From assembly GCF_006539865.1 (NCBI RefSeq), contig NZ_BJNV01000002.1:96469-160468 (forward strand): a stretch of DNA of 64,000 nucleotides. Reading direction: 5' to 3'. This document shows positions 27,152-35,887 of this stretch, piece by piece; position 1 is the first letter of the stretch; the number at the start of each line of letters is the position of its first letter. The position numbers and the translations under genes were made by a program. The notes under the pieces were generated by a model that was not told the DNA's origin, did no database searches, and saw nothing but the letters and a program-made list of their open reading frames with translations. This DNA is from Zoogloea ramigera (GTDB taxonomy: Bacteria > Pseudomonadota > Gammaproteobacteria > Burkholderiales > Rhodocyclaceae).

Positions 27152-27180
27152 GGAAACTCGGGGCGGCCCCGCGTTTCCTT
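27152..27180 (+). terminator. Hairpin between convergent genes
   Basis: GGAAAC (27152-27157) pairs with GTTTCC (27173-27178), enclosing a CGGGG/CCCCG inner stem, followed by TT. Likely terminator for the di-iron protein gene; the VWA gene ends 40 bases further on the other strand. Confidence 0.45.
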
Positions 27181-27219
27181 TAGAGCCCGGCGCGCGCCTT
27201 TGCCTGAAGGCGTGCCGTT

Positions 27220-28398
27220 TTACTGCTTGCGCGACAGGTGGGTGATGGCCCGGGTGAGTCCGTCTAGGCTGAGCGGAAACATCCGCTCGCCCAATATCTT
27301 GCGTATCAGCCCGATCGACTGGCGGTAGTCCCAGCTGCGCTCGGGCTCGGGGTTGAGCCAGGCCAGCGACGGGTAGGCGTCGCCGAGGCGGCGCAGCCAC
27401 ACCGCGCCGGCCTCGTTGTTGCTGTATTCGATGGACCCGTTCGGCTGCAGGATCTCGTAGGGGCTCATCGTGGCGTCGCCCACGAAGATCAGCTTGTAGT
27501 CGGGCCCGTACTTGTGGATCACGTCGAGGGTGGGGGTGCGCTCGGAGTGCCGGCGGTGGCTGTCCCGCCACACATGGTCGTAGACGCAGTTGTGGAAGTA
27601 GAAGTACTCGAGGTGCTTGAACTCGGCCCGGCAGGCCGAGAAGAGCTCTTCGCAGACCTTGATGTGGTCGTCCATCGAGCCGCCCACGTCGAAGAAGATC
27701 AGCACCTTTACCGCGTTGTGGCGCTCGGGGCGCATCATCAAGTCGAGCCAGCCGGCGTTGCGGGCGGTCGCGGCGATGGTGCCATCCAGATCGAGCTCGT
27801 CCGGCGCCCCCTGCCGCGCAAAGCGGCGCAGCCGGCGCAGGGCAACCTTGATGTTGCGGGTGCCGAGCTCGACGGAGTCGTCCAGGTTGCGGTATTCCCG
27901 CTGGTCCCACACCTTGACGGCCGTGCGGTTGCCCGCCGATTCGCCGCCCACGCGGATGCCCTCCGGGTGGTAGCCGTTGTTGCCGAAGGGCGAGCTGCCG
28001 CCGGTGCCAACCCACTTGCTGCCGCCCTCGTGGCGGCCTTTTTGTTCGGCGAGGCGCTTCTTGAACTCTTCCATCAGCGTGTCCCAGCCGAGCTTCTCGA
28101 GCCTGGCCCGCTCCTCGGGGCTGAGGTGCTTTTGCATCATTGCCTTTAGCCACTCGGCGGGAAGGTCCACATCGAGGCCGGGGATCTGCTCGACGCCCTT
28201 GAAGTACTCGCCGAAGGCCTGGTCGAAGCGGTCGAAGAGGGACTCGTCCTTGACCAGCGTGCTGCGGCTGAGGAAGTAGAAGTCTTCCATGCTGTGCCCG
28301 CCGAGGCCGGCCTGCAGGGCCTCGAGCAGGGTCAGGAACTCTTTGGTGGACACCGGCAGCTTGCGGGCCTTGAGGTGCAGGAAGAAGTCGATGAGCAT
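27220..28398 (-). CDS. VWA-domain protein, CoxE-like, paired with a MoxR ATPase
   Basis: 392 residues. The C-terminal half (about 225-392) is a von Willebrand A domain with the MIDAS-like motif FFDVGGSMDDH; the canonical DxSxS is D-V-G-G-S here, a form I recall in CoxE-like proteins. The N-terminal half is helical, ending in a Gly/Ser-rich linker (GGSKWVGTGGSSPFGNNG). MoxR/VWA pairs act as metal-insertion or assembly chaperones for other complexes; the client here is unknown. The start lies 9 bases downstream of the MoxR stop, indicating an operon. Confidence 0.85.
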   Translation of the reverse strand: MLIDFFLHLKARKLPVSTKEFLTLLEALQAGLGGHSMEDFYFLSRSTLVKDESLFDRFDQAFGEYFKGVEQIPGLDVDLPAEWLKAMMQKHLSPEERARLEKLGWDTLMEEFKKRLAEQKGRHEGGSKWVGTGGSSPFGNNGYHPEGIRVGGESAGNRTAVKVWDQREYRNLDDSVELGTRNIKVALRRLRRFARQGAPDELDLDGTIAATARNAGWLDLMMRPERHNAVKVLIFFDVGGSMDDHIKVCEELFSACRAEFKHLEYFYFHNCVYDHVWRDSHRRHSERTPTLDVIHKYGPDYKLIFVGDATMSPYEILQPNGSIEYSNNEAGAVWLRRLGDAYPSLAWLNPEPERSWDYRQSIGLIRKILGERMFPLSLDGLTRAITHLSRKQ

Positions 28399-28407
28399 GG
28401 CCGCGCG

Positions 28408-29250
28408 TCAGCGGTTGCGCTGGGCCATGAAAACCAGCCGCTCGAAGAGGTGCATGTCCTGCTCGTTCTTGAGCAGCGCGCCGTGCAGCGGCGGGATGCT
28501 GGCCTTCTGGTCGGGCGAGCGCAGCGCCTCGACCGGGATCTCCTCGGCCACCAGCAGCTTGAGCCAGTCGATGAGCTCGGAGGTGGATGGCTTCTTCTTG
28601 AGGCCGGGGACTTCCCGCAGCCCGAAGAAGACCTCCAGCGCCTCCTTGAGCAGCGCCTGCTTGATGCCCGGGAAGTGCACATCGACGATGCGCTGCATGG
28701 TGTCCCGATCGGGGAACTTGATGTAGTGGAAGAAGCAGCGCCGCAGAAAGGCGTCGGGCAGCTCTTTTTCGTTGTTGGAGGTGATGAAGACGATCGGCCG
28801 GTGGCGAGCCTTGATGGTCTCCCGCGTCTCGTAAACATGGAACTCCATGCGGTCGAGCTCGCGCAGCAGGTCGTTGGGGAACTCGATGTCGGCCTTGTCG
28901 ATTTCGTCGATCAGCACCACCGTCGGCTGCTCGGCCTCGAAGGCCTGCCACAGGGTGCCCTTGACGATGTAGTTGCCGATGTCCTTGACCTTGTCGTCGC
29001 CGAGCTGGGAGTCGCGCAGGCGCGACACCGCGTCGTATTCATAAAGCCCCTGCTGGGCCTTGGTGGTGGACTTGATGTGCCACTGCATCAGCGGCATACC
29101 GAGGGCCGCGGCGACTTCCTCGGCGAGCATGGTCTTGCCGGTGCCCGGCTCGCCCTTGATGAGCAGCGGCCGTTGCAGGCGGATGGCGGCATTCACCGCC
29201 AGCATCAGGTCGGGGGTGGCGACGTAGTTGTCGGAGCCTTCGAAACGCAT
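28408..29250 (-). CDS. MoxR-family AAA+ ATPase
   Basis: 280 residues. Walker A is GEPGTGKT at 33-40, Walker B VVLIDEIDKA at 111-120 and sensor 1 VFITSNNEKELPDAF near 153-168. MoxR ATPases remodel or activate partner enzymes together with a VWA protein, which is encoded immediately downstream. The hexameric ring is expected to be cytoplasmic. It lies 30 bases downstream of the deacetylase-family gene, so all three may be co-transcribed. Confidence 0.9.
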   Translation of the reverse strand: MRFEGSDNYVATPDLMLAVNAAIRLQRPLLIKGEPGTGKTMLAEEVAAALGMPLMQWHIKSTTKAQQGLYEYDAVSRLRDSQLGDDKVKDIGNYIVKGTLWQAFEAEQPTVVLIDEIDKADIEFPNDLLRELDRMEFHVYETRETIKARHRPIVFITSNNEKELPDAFLRRCFFHYIKFPDRDTMQRIVDVHFPGIKQALLKEALEVFFGLREVPGLKKKPSTSELIDWLKLLVAEEIPVEALRSPDQKASIPPLHGALLKNEQDMHLFERLVFMAQRNR

Positions 29251-29280
29251 GGGTAATGTCCTTGGCGGGGTCTGGGTCGA

Positions 29281-30201
29281 TTATAGCGAGGCTGCCGCCG
29301 GCTGGCGGAACAGGCGTGCGGCGGTGGAGATGGTGGCGGCGTGGATGTCCACCGTGTCGTCGATGTCGCGGGCGTAGCCGCCGGCCATGGCGATGGCCAC
29401 CGGCAGGCCGCGGCGGCGGCATTCGGAAAGCACCAGCTCGTCGCGGGCGGCGAGGCCGGCCTTGCTGAGCTTGAGGCGGCCCAGCCGGTCGCCCGCGAAG
29501 GGGTCGGCGCCGGCCAGGTAGATCACCAGCTGCGGCGCGGCGCGGGCGAAGACGGTGGGGAGCGCGGCGTCGAGGGCATCGAGGTAACCCGTGTCGCCGG
29601 TGTCGTCGGGCAGCTCCACGTCGAGGTCGCTGGTTTCCTTCTCAAAGGGGAAGTTGCGGGCGCCGTGGAGGCTGAAGGTGAAGCACTCGGGCTGGCGGGC
29701 GAGGATGGCCGCGGTGCCGTTGCCCTGGTGCACGTCGCAGTCGATGATCGCGATGCGTGCCACGCGGCCCTCGGCGCGCATCGCCAGCGCGGCGATGGCG
29801 GCGTCGTTGAACACGCAAAAGCCTTCGCCCCGGTCGCGGAACGCATGGTGGGTGCCGCCGGCCAGGTTGGCGGCGCAGCCATCAGCCAGCGCCGCCCGGC
29901 AGGCGGCCAGGGTGGCGCCGGCGGAGCGGCGCGAGCGCTCCACCATTGCCTCCGACCACGGAAAGCCGATCCGGCGCACCTCGGCGGGCGCCAGGCTGCC
30001 GCGGATCACCCGCTGCAGGTAGCCAGCGTCGTGGGCGCGGAGGATCTCGGTGTCGCTGGCGGCATCCGGCACATGGAAGTCGCCCGGCGTGAAAACGCCG
30101 CCCGCCAACAGGCGTTCCCGCAGGCGGGCGTATTTTTCCATCGGGAAGCGGTGTCCGGTGGGCAGGGGCAGCACGAAGTGGTCGGCGTAGAAGAGCTTCA
30201 T
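29281..30201 (-). CDS. Histone deacetylase-family hydrolase
   Basis: 306 residues, arginase/deacetylase fold. Motifs are GGTHHAF (115-121, catalytic His pair), FCVFNDAAIAA (128-138), IDCDVHQGNGT with Zn ligands Asp156 and His158, and GADPF with Asp233. Bacterial members deacetylate acetylpolyamines, acetoin-pathway proteins or other acyl-lysines; the substrate here is unknown. Length is normal for the bacterial class. It is divergent from the M20 gene. Confidence 0.9.
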   Translation of the reverse strand: MKLFYADHFVLPLPTGHRFPMEKYARLRERLLAGGVFTPGDFHVPDAASDTEILRAHDAGYLQRVIRGSLAPAEVRRIGFPWSEAMVERSRRSAGATLAACRAALADGCAANLAGGTHHAFRDRGEGFCVFNDAAIAALAMRAEGRVARIAIIDCDVHQGNGTAAILARQPECFTFSLHGARNFPFEKETSDLDVELPDDTGDTGYLDALDAALPTVFARAAPQLVIYLAGADPFAGDRLGRLKLSKAGLAARDELVLSECRRRGLPVAIAMAGGYARDIDDTVDIHAATISTAARLFRQPAAASL

Positions 30202-30288
30202 GGCGGAGTCGTTGCGGGTGGGGCGGCAGGCGCAGGCGCTGCTATCATTAATTCATTCGGGCCCATGGGCCGTTTCTCGGGACGCATC

Positions 30289-31458
30289 ATGCACCTTCTG
30301 GATTCTCTCCGGGCCGATCACGCGGAGATCACCGCCATCCGCCGTGACATCCACGCCCACCCTGAACTCGCCTTCGAGGAGCACCGCACCGCCGCGCTGG
30401 TGGCCGAGCGCCTCGAAGCCCTCGGTATCGAAACCCATCGCGGCGTCGGCCAGACCGGCGTCGTCGGGGTGCTGCGGGCCGGCAGCAGCAAGCGGGCGAT
30501 CGGCCTGCGCGCCGACATGGACGCGCTGCCGATCCAGGAAAAGAACGACTTCGCCCATCACTCCCGCCACGCCGGGCGCATGCACGCCTGCGGCCACGAC
30601 GGGCACACCGCGATGCTGCTCGGCGCCGCGGCGCAGCTGGCCGCAAAGCCCGACTTCGACGGCACCGTTTATTTTTTGTTCCAGCCCGCCGAGGAAGGCG
30701 AGGGCGGCGCACCGGCGATGATCGCCGACGGGCTGTTCGAGCGCTTCCCGATGGATGCGGTGTTCGGCCTGCACAACTGGCCGGGCCTGCCCCTTGGGCA
30801 GATCGCCGTGCACCACGGCTCGGTGATGGCCTGCGCCGACCGCTTCGACATCGAAGTCCGCGGCCACGGCGCCCACGCCGCCATGCCCCACCAGGGCGTC
30901 GACCCGGTGCTGGCCGGCGCGGCGCTGGTGCAGGCCCTGCAGTCGGTGGTCAGCCGCAACGCCGACCCCCAGGACGCCGCGGTGCTGTCGGTCACCCAGT
31001 TCCATGCCGGCGACGCCTACAACGTGATCCCCGACGTGGCCCGCATCGGCGGCACCGTGCGGGCCTTCCGGCCGGAGCTGCGGGCCCAGGTCGAGGACGC
31101 CATGCAGCGCGTCTGTGCCGGCATCGGCGCGGCCTTCGGTGCCAACGTCAACTTCGAATACCGCCGCGGTTATCCGCCCACCATCAACAGCCACGCCGAG
31201 GCCGACTTCTGCGCCCAGGCGGCGGCCGAGGTGTGCGGCAAGGCCCACGTGCTGATCGACCCCAAGCCCAGCATGGGCGCCGAGGATTTTTCGTATTTCC
31301 TGCAGGAGAAACCCGGCTGCTACATCTGGCTGGGCAACGGCCCGGGGGAGGGCGGCTGCACGTTGCACAACCCCCACTACGACTTCAACGACGAAGCCAT
31401 CCCCTACGGCGTCGCCTACTGGGTGCGCCTGGCGCAGCGCTGGCTGGCTTGTGGGTAG
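30289..31458 (+). CDS. M20-family amidohydrolase (hippurate hydrolase-like)
   Basis: 389 residues. Metal-binding motifs are ACGHDGHTAML (Cys101, His103) and PAEEGEGGA (catalytic Glu136 region), as in N-acyl-L-amino acid amidohydrolases and hippurate hydrolases. The dimerisation insert and the C-terminal PSMGAEDFSYFL metal-ligand segment are present. The enzyme cleaves N-acyl amino acids; the acyl group is undetermined. ATG 30289 (MHLLDSL) is chosen; ATG 30265, eight codons upstream, is possible. The stop TAG is contributed by the first unit of a heptad repeat array. Confidence 0.9.
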   Translation: MHLLDSLRADHAEITAIRRDIHAHPELAFEEHRTAALVAERLEALGIETHRGVGQTGVVGVLRAGSSKRAIGLRADMDALPIQEKNDFAHHSRHAGRMHACGHDGHTAMLLGAAAQLAAKPDFDGTVYFLFQPAEEGEGGAPAMIADGLFERFPMDAVFGLHNWPGLPLGQIAVHHGSVMACADRFDIEVRGHGAHAAMPHQGVDPVLAGAALVQALQSVVSRNADPQDAAVLSVTQFHAGDAYNVIPDVARIGGTVRAFRPELRAQVEDAMQRVCAGIGAAFGANVNFEYRRGYPPTINSHAEADFCAQAAAEVCGKAHVLIDPKPSMGAEDFSYFLQEKPGCYIWLGNGPGEGGCTLHNPHYDFNDEAIPYGVAYWVRLAQRWLACG

Positions 31459-31534
31459 TGGGTAGTGGGTAGTGGGTAGTGGGTAGTGGGTAGTGGGTAG
31501 TGGGTAGCGGGTAGTGGGTAGTGGGTAGCGGGGG
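31451..31534 (+). repeat. G-rich heptad tandem array (GTGGGTA)n
   Basis: Eleven consecutive 7-base units from 31451 to 31527: ten GTGGGTA and one GCGGGTA (31507-31513), then a degenerate GCGGGGG. GGG runs every seven bases should allow G-quadruplex formation on the + strand. The array overlaps the last codons and stop of the M20 gene. Confidence 0.9.
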
Positions 31535-31563
31535 GCACGAGGCTGCTCGGCCTCCCGTGCCCC
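31531..31563 (+). other. GC-rich hairpin after the heptad array
   Basis: GGGGCACG pairs with CGTGCCCC and AGGC with GCCT, one base bulged, loop TGCTCG. No T tract follows, so it is not a confident terminator. Confidence 0.4.
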
Positions 31564-31673
31564 GCCTGCCCTTGAAATCCCAGCGCTGCCTCATCGCCAG
31601 CGCAACCCGGCCGACACCACGCCCCCATCACCTCCCCAAGCCCCGCCGCCAGCGCACACCGGCCATAACCGCG

Positions 31674-31722
31674 CCCCCACTCCCCACCCCCCACTTCCCA
31701 TTTCCCATTTCCCACTCCCCAA
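31674..31722 (-). repeat. Imperfect heptad array, same motif on the opposite strand
   Basis: Seven units of YYCCCAY on the + strand (CCCCCAC, TCCCCAC, CCCCCAC, TTCCCAT twice, TTCCCAC, TCCCCAA), i.e. RTGGGRR on the - strand. The motif is the same GTGGG core as the array at 31451 but inverted. It ends one base before the ATG of the permease gene, which therefore has no Shine-Dalgarno. Confidence 0.75.
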
Positions 31723-31723
31723 A

Positions 31724-34201
31724 ATGCTCCTCTCCCTGCGCATGCTCCGCCGTGACCTCAAGGCCGGTGAGCTCGGTCTGCTGCTGGTGGCGCTGATCAT
31801 CGCGGTGACCAGCCTCACCAGCGTCGGCTTCTTCACCGACCGGGTGGCCCGGGCGCTCAAGCTGGAGGCCAACCAGCTCCTCGGCGGCGACATCGTGCTG
31901 GTGGCCGACCACGCCCTCAAGCCCGAGTGGCGCGCCGAGGCCACCCGGCGCGGCCTGCGGAGCGTGGAGAGCGCCAGCTTCACCAGCATGGCGACCGTAG
32001 GCGAGGGGGCACAACTGGCCGGCGTCAAGGTGGTCGAAGACGGCCACCCGCTGCGGGGTTCGATCCGCATCGCGCCGGGGCTCAACCAGCCGGACGCGCC
32101 GGCGCCGGGCATCCCGGCCCGCGGCGAGCTGTGGCTGGACGAGCGGCTGGCCAGCGCGCTGGGGGCGAAGGTGGGCGACACGGTGGGGCTCGGCGCCTCG
32201 CGCCTGCGCATGGCGGCGGTGCTCAGCTTCGAGTCGGACCGGGGTGCCAACTTCTTCAGTTTGCTGCCGCGGCTCATCATCAACGCCGCCGACCTGCCGG
32301 CCACCCAGCTGATCCAGCCCGGCAGCCGGGCCTTCTACCGCCTCCACGTGGCCGGCGATCCGGCCGAGGTGGCGCGCTTCGAAACCTGGGCCAAGGGCCG
32401 CCTGCAGCGCGGCGAGAGCCTCGAGACCGTCGACAACGCCCGCCCCGAGGTGCGTACCGTGCTCGACCGGGCCGAACGCTTCCTGCGTTTCGCGGCGATG
32501 CTGGCGGTGGTGCTGGCGGCGGTGGCGGTGGGGCTGGCGACCCGGCGCTTCGTCGAGCGTCACCTCGACGGCTGCGCGGTGATGCGCTGCCTGGGGGCAC
32601 GCCAGGTGCAGCTGATGGGGCTCTTCATCGGAGAGTTCGTGCTGCTGGGCCTGGCGGCCGGCGTGGTCGGCTGCGCCCTCGGCTTCGGGGTGCAGTTCGT
32701 GCTGGCCGGGCTGCTCGGCGGGCTGGTCGGGGTGCCGCTGCCGGCGCCGGGCGGCTGGCCGGTGGCCCACGGGATGGCGGTGGCGTTGTTGCTCTTGCTG
32801 GGTTTTGCGCTGCCGCCGCTGATCCGCCTGGGGCGGGTGTCCACGCTGCGCGTGCTGCGCCGCGAGTGGAACGGCGTGGCGGCGCGGGAAGGCCTGGCCT
32901 GGGCGCTCGGGGCGCTGGTGCTGGCCGGCCTGCTGGTGGCGATCGCCCGCGACTGGCTGCTCGGGGCCTGGGTGGTGGGCGGCTTTGCGCTGGCCTTTGC
33001 CGTGTATGGGCTGGTGGCGTGGCTGGTGCTGGGCCTGCTGGGCCACCTGCGGGCGGTGGCCGGCAGCGGCTGGCGTTACGGCCTGGCTGCGCTGCGGCGG
33101 CGGCCGGTGGCGAGCCTGGTGCAGGTGCTGGCGCTGGGGATGGGCCTCACGGCGCTCCTGCTGCTCACGCTGGTGCGTAGCGACCTCCTCGACAACTGGC
33201 GCCAGTCGACGCCGGCCGATGCACCGAACCGCTTTGTCATCAACATCCAGCCCGACCAGCTGGAACCCCTGCGGCGCTTCTTTGCCGACGACGGGCGCCC
33301 GGCGCCGCTCTTGCAGCCGATGATCCGCGGCCGGCTGGTGCAGGTGAACAACCGCCCGGTGGGCCCCGACGACTTCGCCGACGACCGCGCCCGGCGCCTG
33401 GTGGACCGCGACTTCAACCTCTCCTTCGACACTCGCCTGCCGGACGGCAACAGCGTGGTGGCGGGGCGCTGGCACGGGGCCGATACCGCGCCCCAGTTTT
33501 CCGTCGAGCAGGGCCTCGCCCAGACCCTGGGGCTGGCGCTGGGCGACGTGCTCACCTTCGAGATCGCCGGCGTGCGCAGCGAGGCGCGCATCACCAGCCT
33601 GCGCAAGCTGGATTGGGACTCGATGCGGGTCAACTTCTTCGTGATCGCAGCCCCCGGCATGCTCGACAGCCAGCCGGCCAGCTACATCACCAGCTTCTAC
33701 CTGCCCGCGGCGCAGATGGAGTTTGCCAACCGGCTGGTGGCAGCCTTCCCCAACCTTACGGTGATCGACGTAGCGGCGGTGATCGGGCAGATCCAGGGTA
33801 TGGTCGGGCAGCTGATCGGCGCGGTGCAGTTTGTCTTCGGCTTTGCGGTGGTGGCCGGGGTGGTGGTGCTCCTCGGGGCACTCCAGGCGACCCACGACGA
33901 GCGCGAGAAGGAGCTCGCCATCCTGCGCACCCTGGGCGCCCGCAACCGCCAGTTGCGGGGGGCGCTGCTGGCCGAGTTTGCGGCCCTCGGGCTGGTGGCC
34001 GGGGCGCTGGCCGGGGTCGGGGCCACCGGCATCGGCTGGGCGCTGGGGCACTTCGTGTTCAAGCTGCCCTACGCGCCCAGCCTGCTGCCGGTGCTGGCAG
34101 GCTCTGTTGCCGGTTGCCTGGTGGTGATGCTGGCTGGCTGGCTGGGCACCCGCCACCTGCTGTCGCGGCCGCCCCTCGAGAGCCTGCGCGCGCTCACCTG
34201 A
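31724..34201 (+). CDS. FtsX-like ABC transporter permease (YbbP-type)
   Basis: 825 residues. There is one N-terminal membrane segment (about 18-36), a large periplasmic domain (about 40-240), clusters of membrane segments near 245-420 and 445-480, a second periplasmic domain (about 500-690) and a C-terminal FtsX core with EKELAILRTLGARNRQL. This two-FtsX layout matches the YbbP family of export or mechanotransmission permeases. No ATPase partner gene lies beside it. The start is directly preceded by a C-rich heptad array with no visible ribosome-binding site; no other start fits the N-terminal helix better. Confidence 0.88.
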   Translation: MLLSLRMLRRDLKAGELGLLLVALIIAVTSLTSVGFFTDRVARALKLEANQLLGGDIVLVADHALKPEWRAEATRRGLRSVESASFTSMATVGEGAQLAGVKVVEDGHPLRGSIRIAPGLNQPDAPAPGIPARGELWLDERLASALGAKVGDTVGLGASRLRMAAVLSFESDRGANFFSLLPRLIINAADLPATQLIQPGSRAFYRLHVAGDPAEVARFETWAKGRLQRGESLETVDNARPEVRTVLDRAERFLRFAAMLAVVLAAVAVGLATRRFVERHLDGCAVMRCLGARQVQLMGLFIGEFVLLGLAAGVVGCALGFGVQFVLAGLLGGLVGVPLPAPGGWPVAHGMAVALLLLLGFALPPLIRLGRVSTLRVLRREWNGVAAREGLAWALGALVLAGLLVAIARDWLLGAWVVGGFALAFAVYGLVAWLVLGLLGHLRAVAGSGWRYGLAALRRRPVASLVQVLALGMGLTALLLLTLVRSDLLDNWRQSTPADAPNRFVINIQPDQLEPLRRFFADDGRPAPLLQPMIRGRLVQVNNRPVGPDDFADDRARRLVDRDFNLSFDTRLPDGNSVVAGRWHGADTAPQFSVEQGLAQTLGLALGDVLTFEIAGVRSEARITSLRKLDWDSMRVNFFVIAAPGMLDSQPASYITSFYLPAAQMEFANRLVAAFPNLTVIDVAAVIGQIQGMVGQLIGAVQFVFGFAVVAGVVVLLGALQATHDEREKELAILRTLGARNRQLRGALLAEFAALGLVAGALAGVGATGIGWALGHFVFKLPYAPSLLPVLAGSVAGCLVVMLAGWLGTRHLLSRPPLESLRALT

Positions 34202-34228
34202 GGGCGCGGCGCGCGGCCGGGCCGCCGG

Positions 34229-34234
34229 TATACT
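34229..34234 (+). promoter_or_regulatory. -10 element directly before rmuC
   Basis: TATACT lies 7 bases upstream of the ATG. Initiation at the usual 6-8 bases downstream would make the transcript leaderless or nearly so. No convincing -35 hexamer. Confidence 0.35.
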
Positions 34235-34241
34235 CGGGCCC

Positions 34242-35627
34242 ATGAACCCCGAATCCGCTTCCAGCCTGTTGCCCTGGCTCATCGCCGCCCTTGCCGTCAC
34301 CCTCGTCGCCGTGGGCTGGCTGGTGCTTCAACTGGGCCGCCTCGGCCAGCGCATGGACGCGCAGTTTGCCCAGCAGCAGCTGGGCTTGCTGCGGGACATC
34401 CAGAGCGCCACCACCGCCGCCAGCGACCGCGTCATCGACCTCGTGGCCGGCGAGGTGGACAACCTGCGCGACCGCCTCGACGCCGAGCAGGCCGCCTCCC
34501 GCCAGGCCCTGCAGCAGCTGCATCTGGCCCTCGTCGGCCAGCTCGGCGCCAACAAGGAGGAGACCACGCTGCGCCTCGCCGACCTCGCCAACGCCTTCGC
34601 GTCCGGCCAGGAGAAGCTGCGCAGCGTGATGCTCGCCGAGACCCTCAAGACCCTCTCGGAGCACGCCCGCGCCGACCGGGAGCTCTTGCAGAGCGGCCTC
34701 AAGAGCGCCTCCGAGCAGCTCTCTGGCAGCTTCGAGGCCCTCAACCGCACCGTGGGCGAGCGCCTGGAGGCGATCAGCGGCCACGTTAATCAGCGCCTGG
34801 ATGAAGGCTTCCGCAAGACCAACGAGACCTTCACCAGCGTGATGACCCGCCTCGCCACCATCGACGAGGCCCAGAAGAAGATCGGCGACCTCACCACCAA
34901 CGTGGTCAGCCTGCAGGAGCTCCTGGGCGACAAGCGCGCCCGCGGCGCCTTCGGCGAGGTGCAGCTGGAGGCCCTGGTGCGCAACGCGCTGCCGCCCGAG
35001 GCCTTTGATTTCCAATACACCCTGCCCAACGGCACCCGCGCCGATTGCGTGCTGCGCCTGCCCGAGCCCACCGGCATGGTCATCGTCGACTCCAAGTTCC
35101 CCCTCGAGAACTACCACCGCATGTTTGCCGCCGACACTGGCGAGCTGGAGCGCCGCGCCGCCCAGGGCGCCTTCCGCGGCGACGTGAAGAAGCACGTCGA
35201 TGCGATCGCCGGCAAGTACATCCTGCCCGACGTGACCTCCGACGGCGCGGTGATGTTCATCCCCGCCGAGGCGGTGTTCGCCGAGATCCACGCCTACCAC
35301 CCGGAGGTGGTGGCCTACGCCATGAGCCGCCGGGTGTGGATCGTTTCGCCGACCACCCTGATGGCCGTGCTCAACACCGCCCGGGCGGTGCTGAAGGACG
35401 TCGAGACGCGCAAGCAGATCCACGTCATCAAGGACGCCCTGGGCAAGCTGGCCAAGGATTTCAACCGTTTCGACGAGCGCATGCAGAAGCTCGCCACCCA
35501 CATCCGCCAGGCGGGGGAAGACGTGGCCGAGGTGCAGACCTCGTCGCGCAAGATCACCGCGCACTTTCAGAAGATCGAGGCGGCGCAGCTGGATGAGTTG
35601 CCGGTGGGGTTGCCGGGGGAGGGCTGA
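34242..35627 (+). CDS. rmuC: DNA recombination protein RmuC
   Basis: 461 residues. One N-terminal membrane segment (residues 9-28) is followed by a long coiled coil (about 30-220) and the RmuC nuclease-like core, with GAFGEVQLEALV, VIVDSKFPLENY and MSRRVWIVSPTTLMAVLNT. RmuC limits inversions at short inverted repeats and belongs to the PD-(D/E)XK superfamily. The gene sits directly beside a 1.2 kb block of inverted repeats, a suggestive neighbour but not evidence of function. Length is normal. Confidence 0.95.
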   Translation: MNPESASSLLPWLIAALAVTLVAVGWLVLQLGRLGQRMDAQFAQQQLGLLRDIQSATTAASDRVIDLVAGEVDNLRDRLDAEQAASRQALQQLHLALVGQLGANKEETTLRLADLANAFASGQEKLRSVMLAETLKTLSEHARADRELLQSGLKSASEQLSGSFEALNRTVGERLEAISGHVNQRLDEGFRKTNETFTSVMTRLATIDEAQKKIGDLTTNVVSLQELLGDKRARGAFGEVQLEALVRNALPPEAFDFQYTLPNGTRADCVLRLPEPTGMVIVDSKFPLENYHRMFAADTGELERRAAQGAFRGDVKKHVDAIAGKYILPDVTSDGAVMFIPAEAVFAEIHAYHPEVVAYAMSRRVWIVSPTTLMAVLNTARAVLKDVETRKQIHVIKDALGKLAKDFNRFDERMQKLATHIRQAGEDVAEVQTSSRKITAHFQKIEAAQLDELPVGLPGEG

Positions 35628-35650
35628 CGATATTTTTCCGCGATGGCGGC

Positions 35651-35766
35651 TGTTCGTTGATGGAGACCAGTGGCTTTCCGTTGATTGACGTTCCGTCGGC
35701 CGGGATGATTGCGGTTCGCTGATGGGGAGCAACGGCTTTCCGTTGTTTGGCGTCACATTGGCCGGG
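35651..35766 (+). repeat. Imperfect direct repeat, two 54-base units
   Basis: Units at 35651-35704 and 35713-35766 share the core GGCTTTCCGTTG and end GGCCGGG. A third, inverted copy is at 36494-36546, forming the outer end of the long inverted repeat. Confidence 0.8.
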
Positions 35767-35855
35767 TCCCGATCCACGGCCGGGTTTGCACACCCGGCCG
35801 GCTGCGGCGGCGCGAAGCGGTGCTTCGCGAAACCCCGCCTACGCCCCGGCGGGCG

Positions 35856-35887
35856 GGTTACTTCTTTGCGTCGCCAAAGAAGTAACC
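35856..35887. repeat. 13-bp palindromic hairpin in the left arm
   Basis: GGTTACTTCTTTG (35856-35868), loop CGTCGC, CAAAGAAGTAACC (35875-35887), a perfect stem. Confidence 0.85.

Noticed and set aside
29341..30264. Long N-terminal extension of the M20 hydrolase
   Set aside because: The frame is open upstream, but that part is antisense to the deacetylase-family gene and the enzyme's normal N-terminus begins at 30289.
31416..31715. Minus-strand frame encoding THYPLPT repeats
   Set aside because: The repeated peptide is the translation of the heptad DNA array; seven bases times three gives a seven-residue period in any frame.
31628..34300. 890-codon open frame antisense to the FtsX-like permease
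   Set aside because: The sense frame has membrane segments and the FtsX motif; the antisense frame is Gln/His/Pro-rich shadow sequence.
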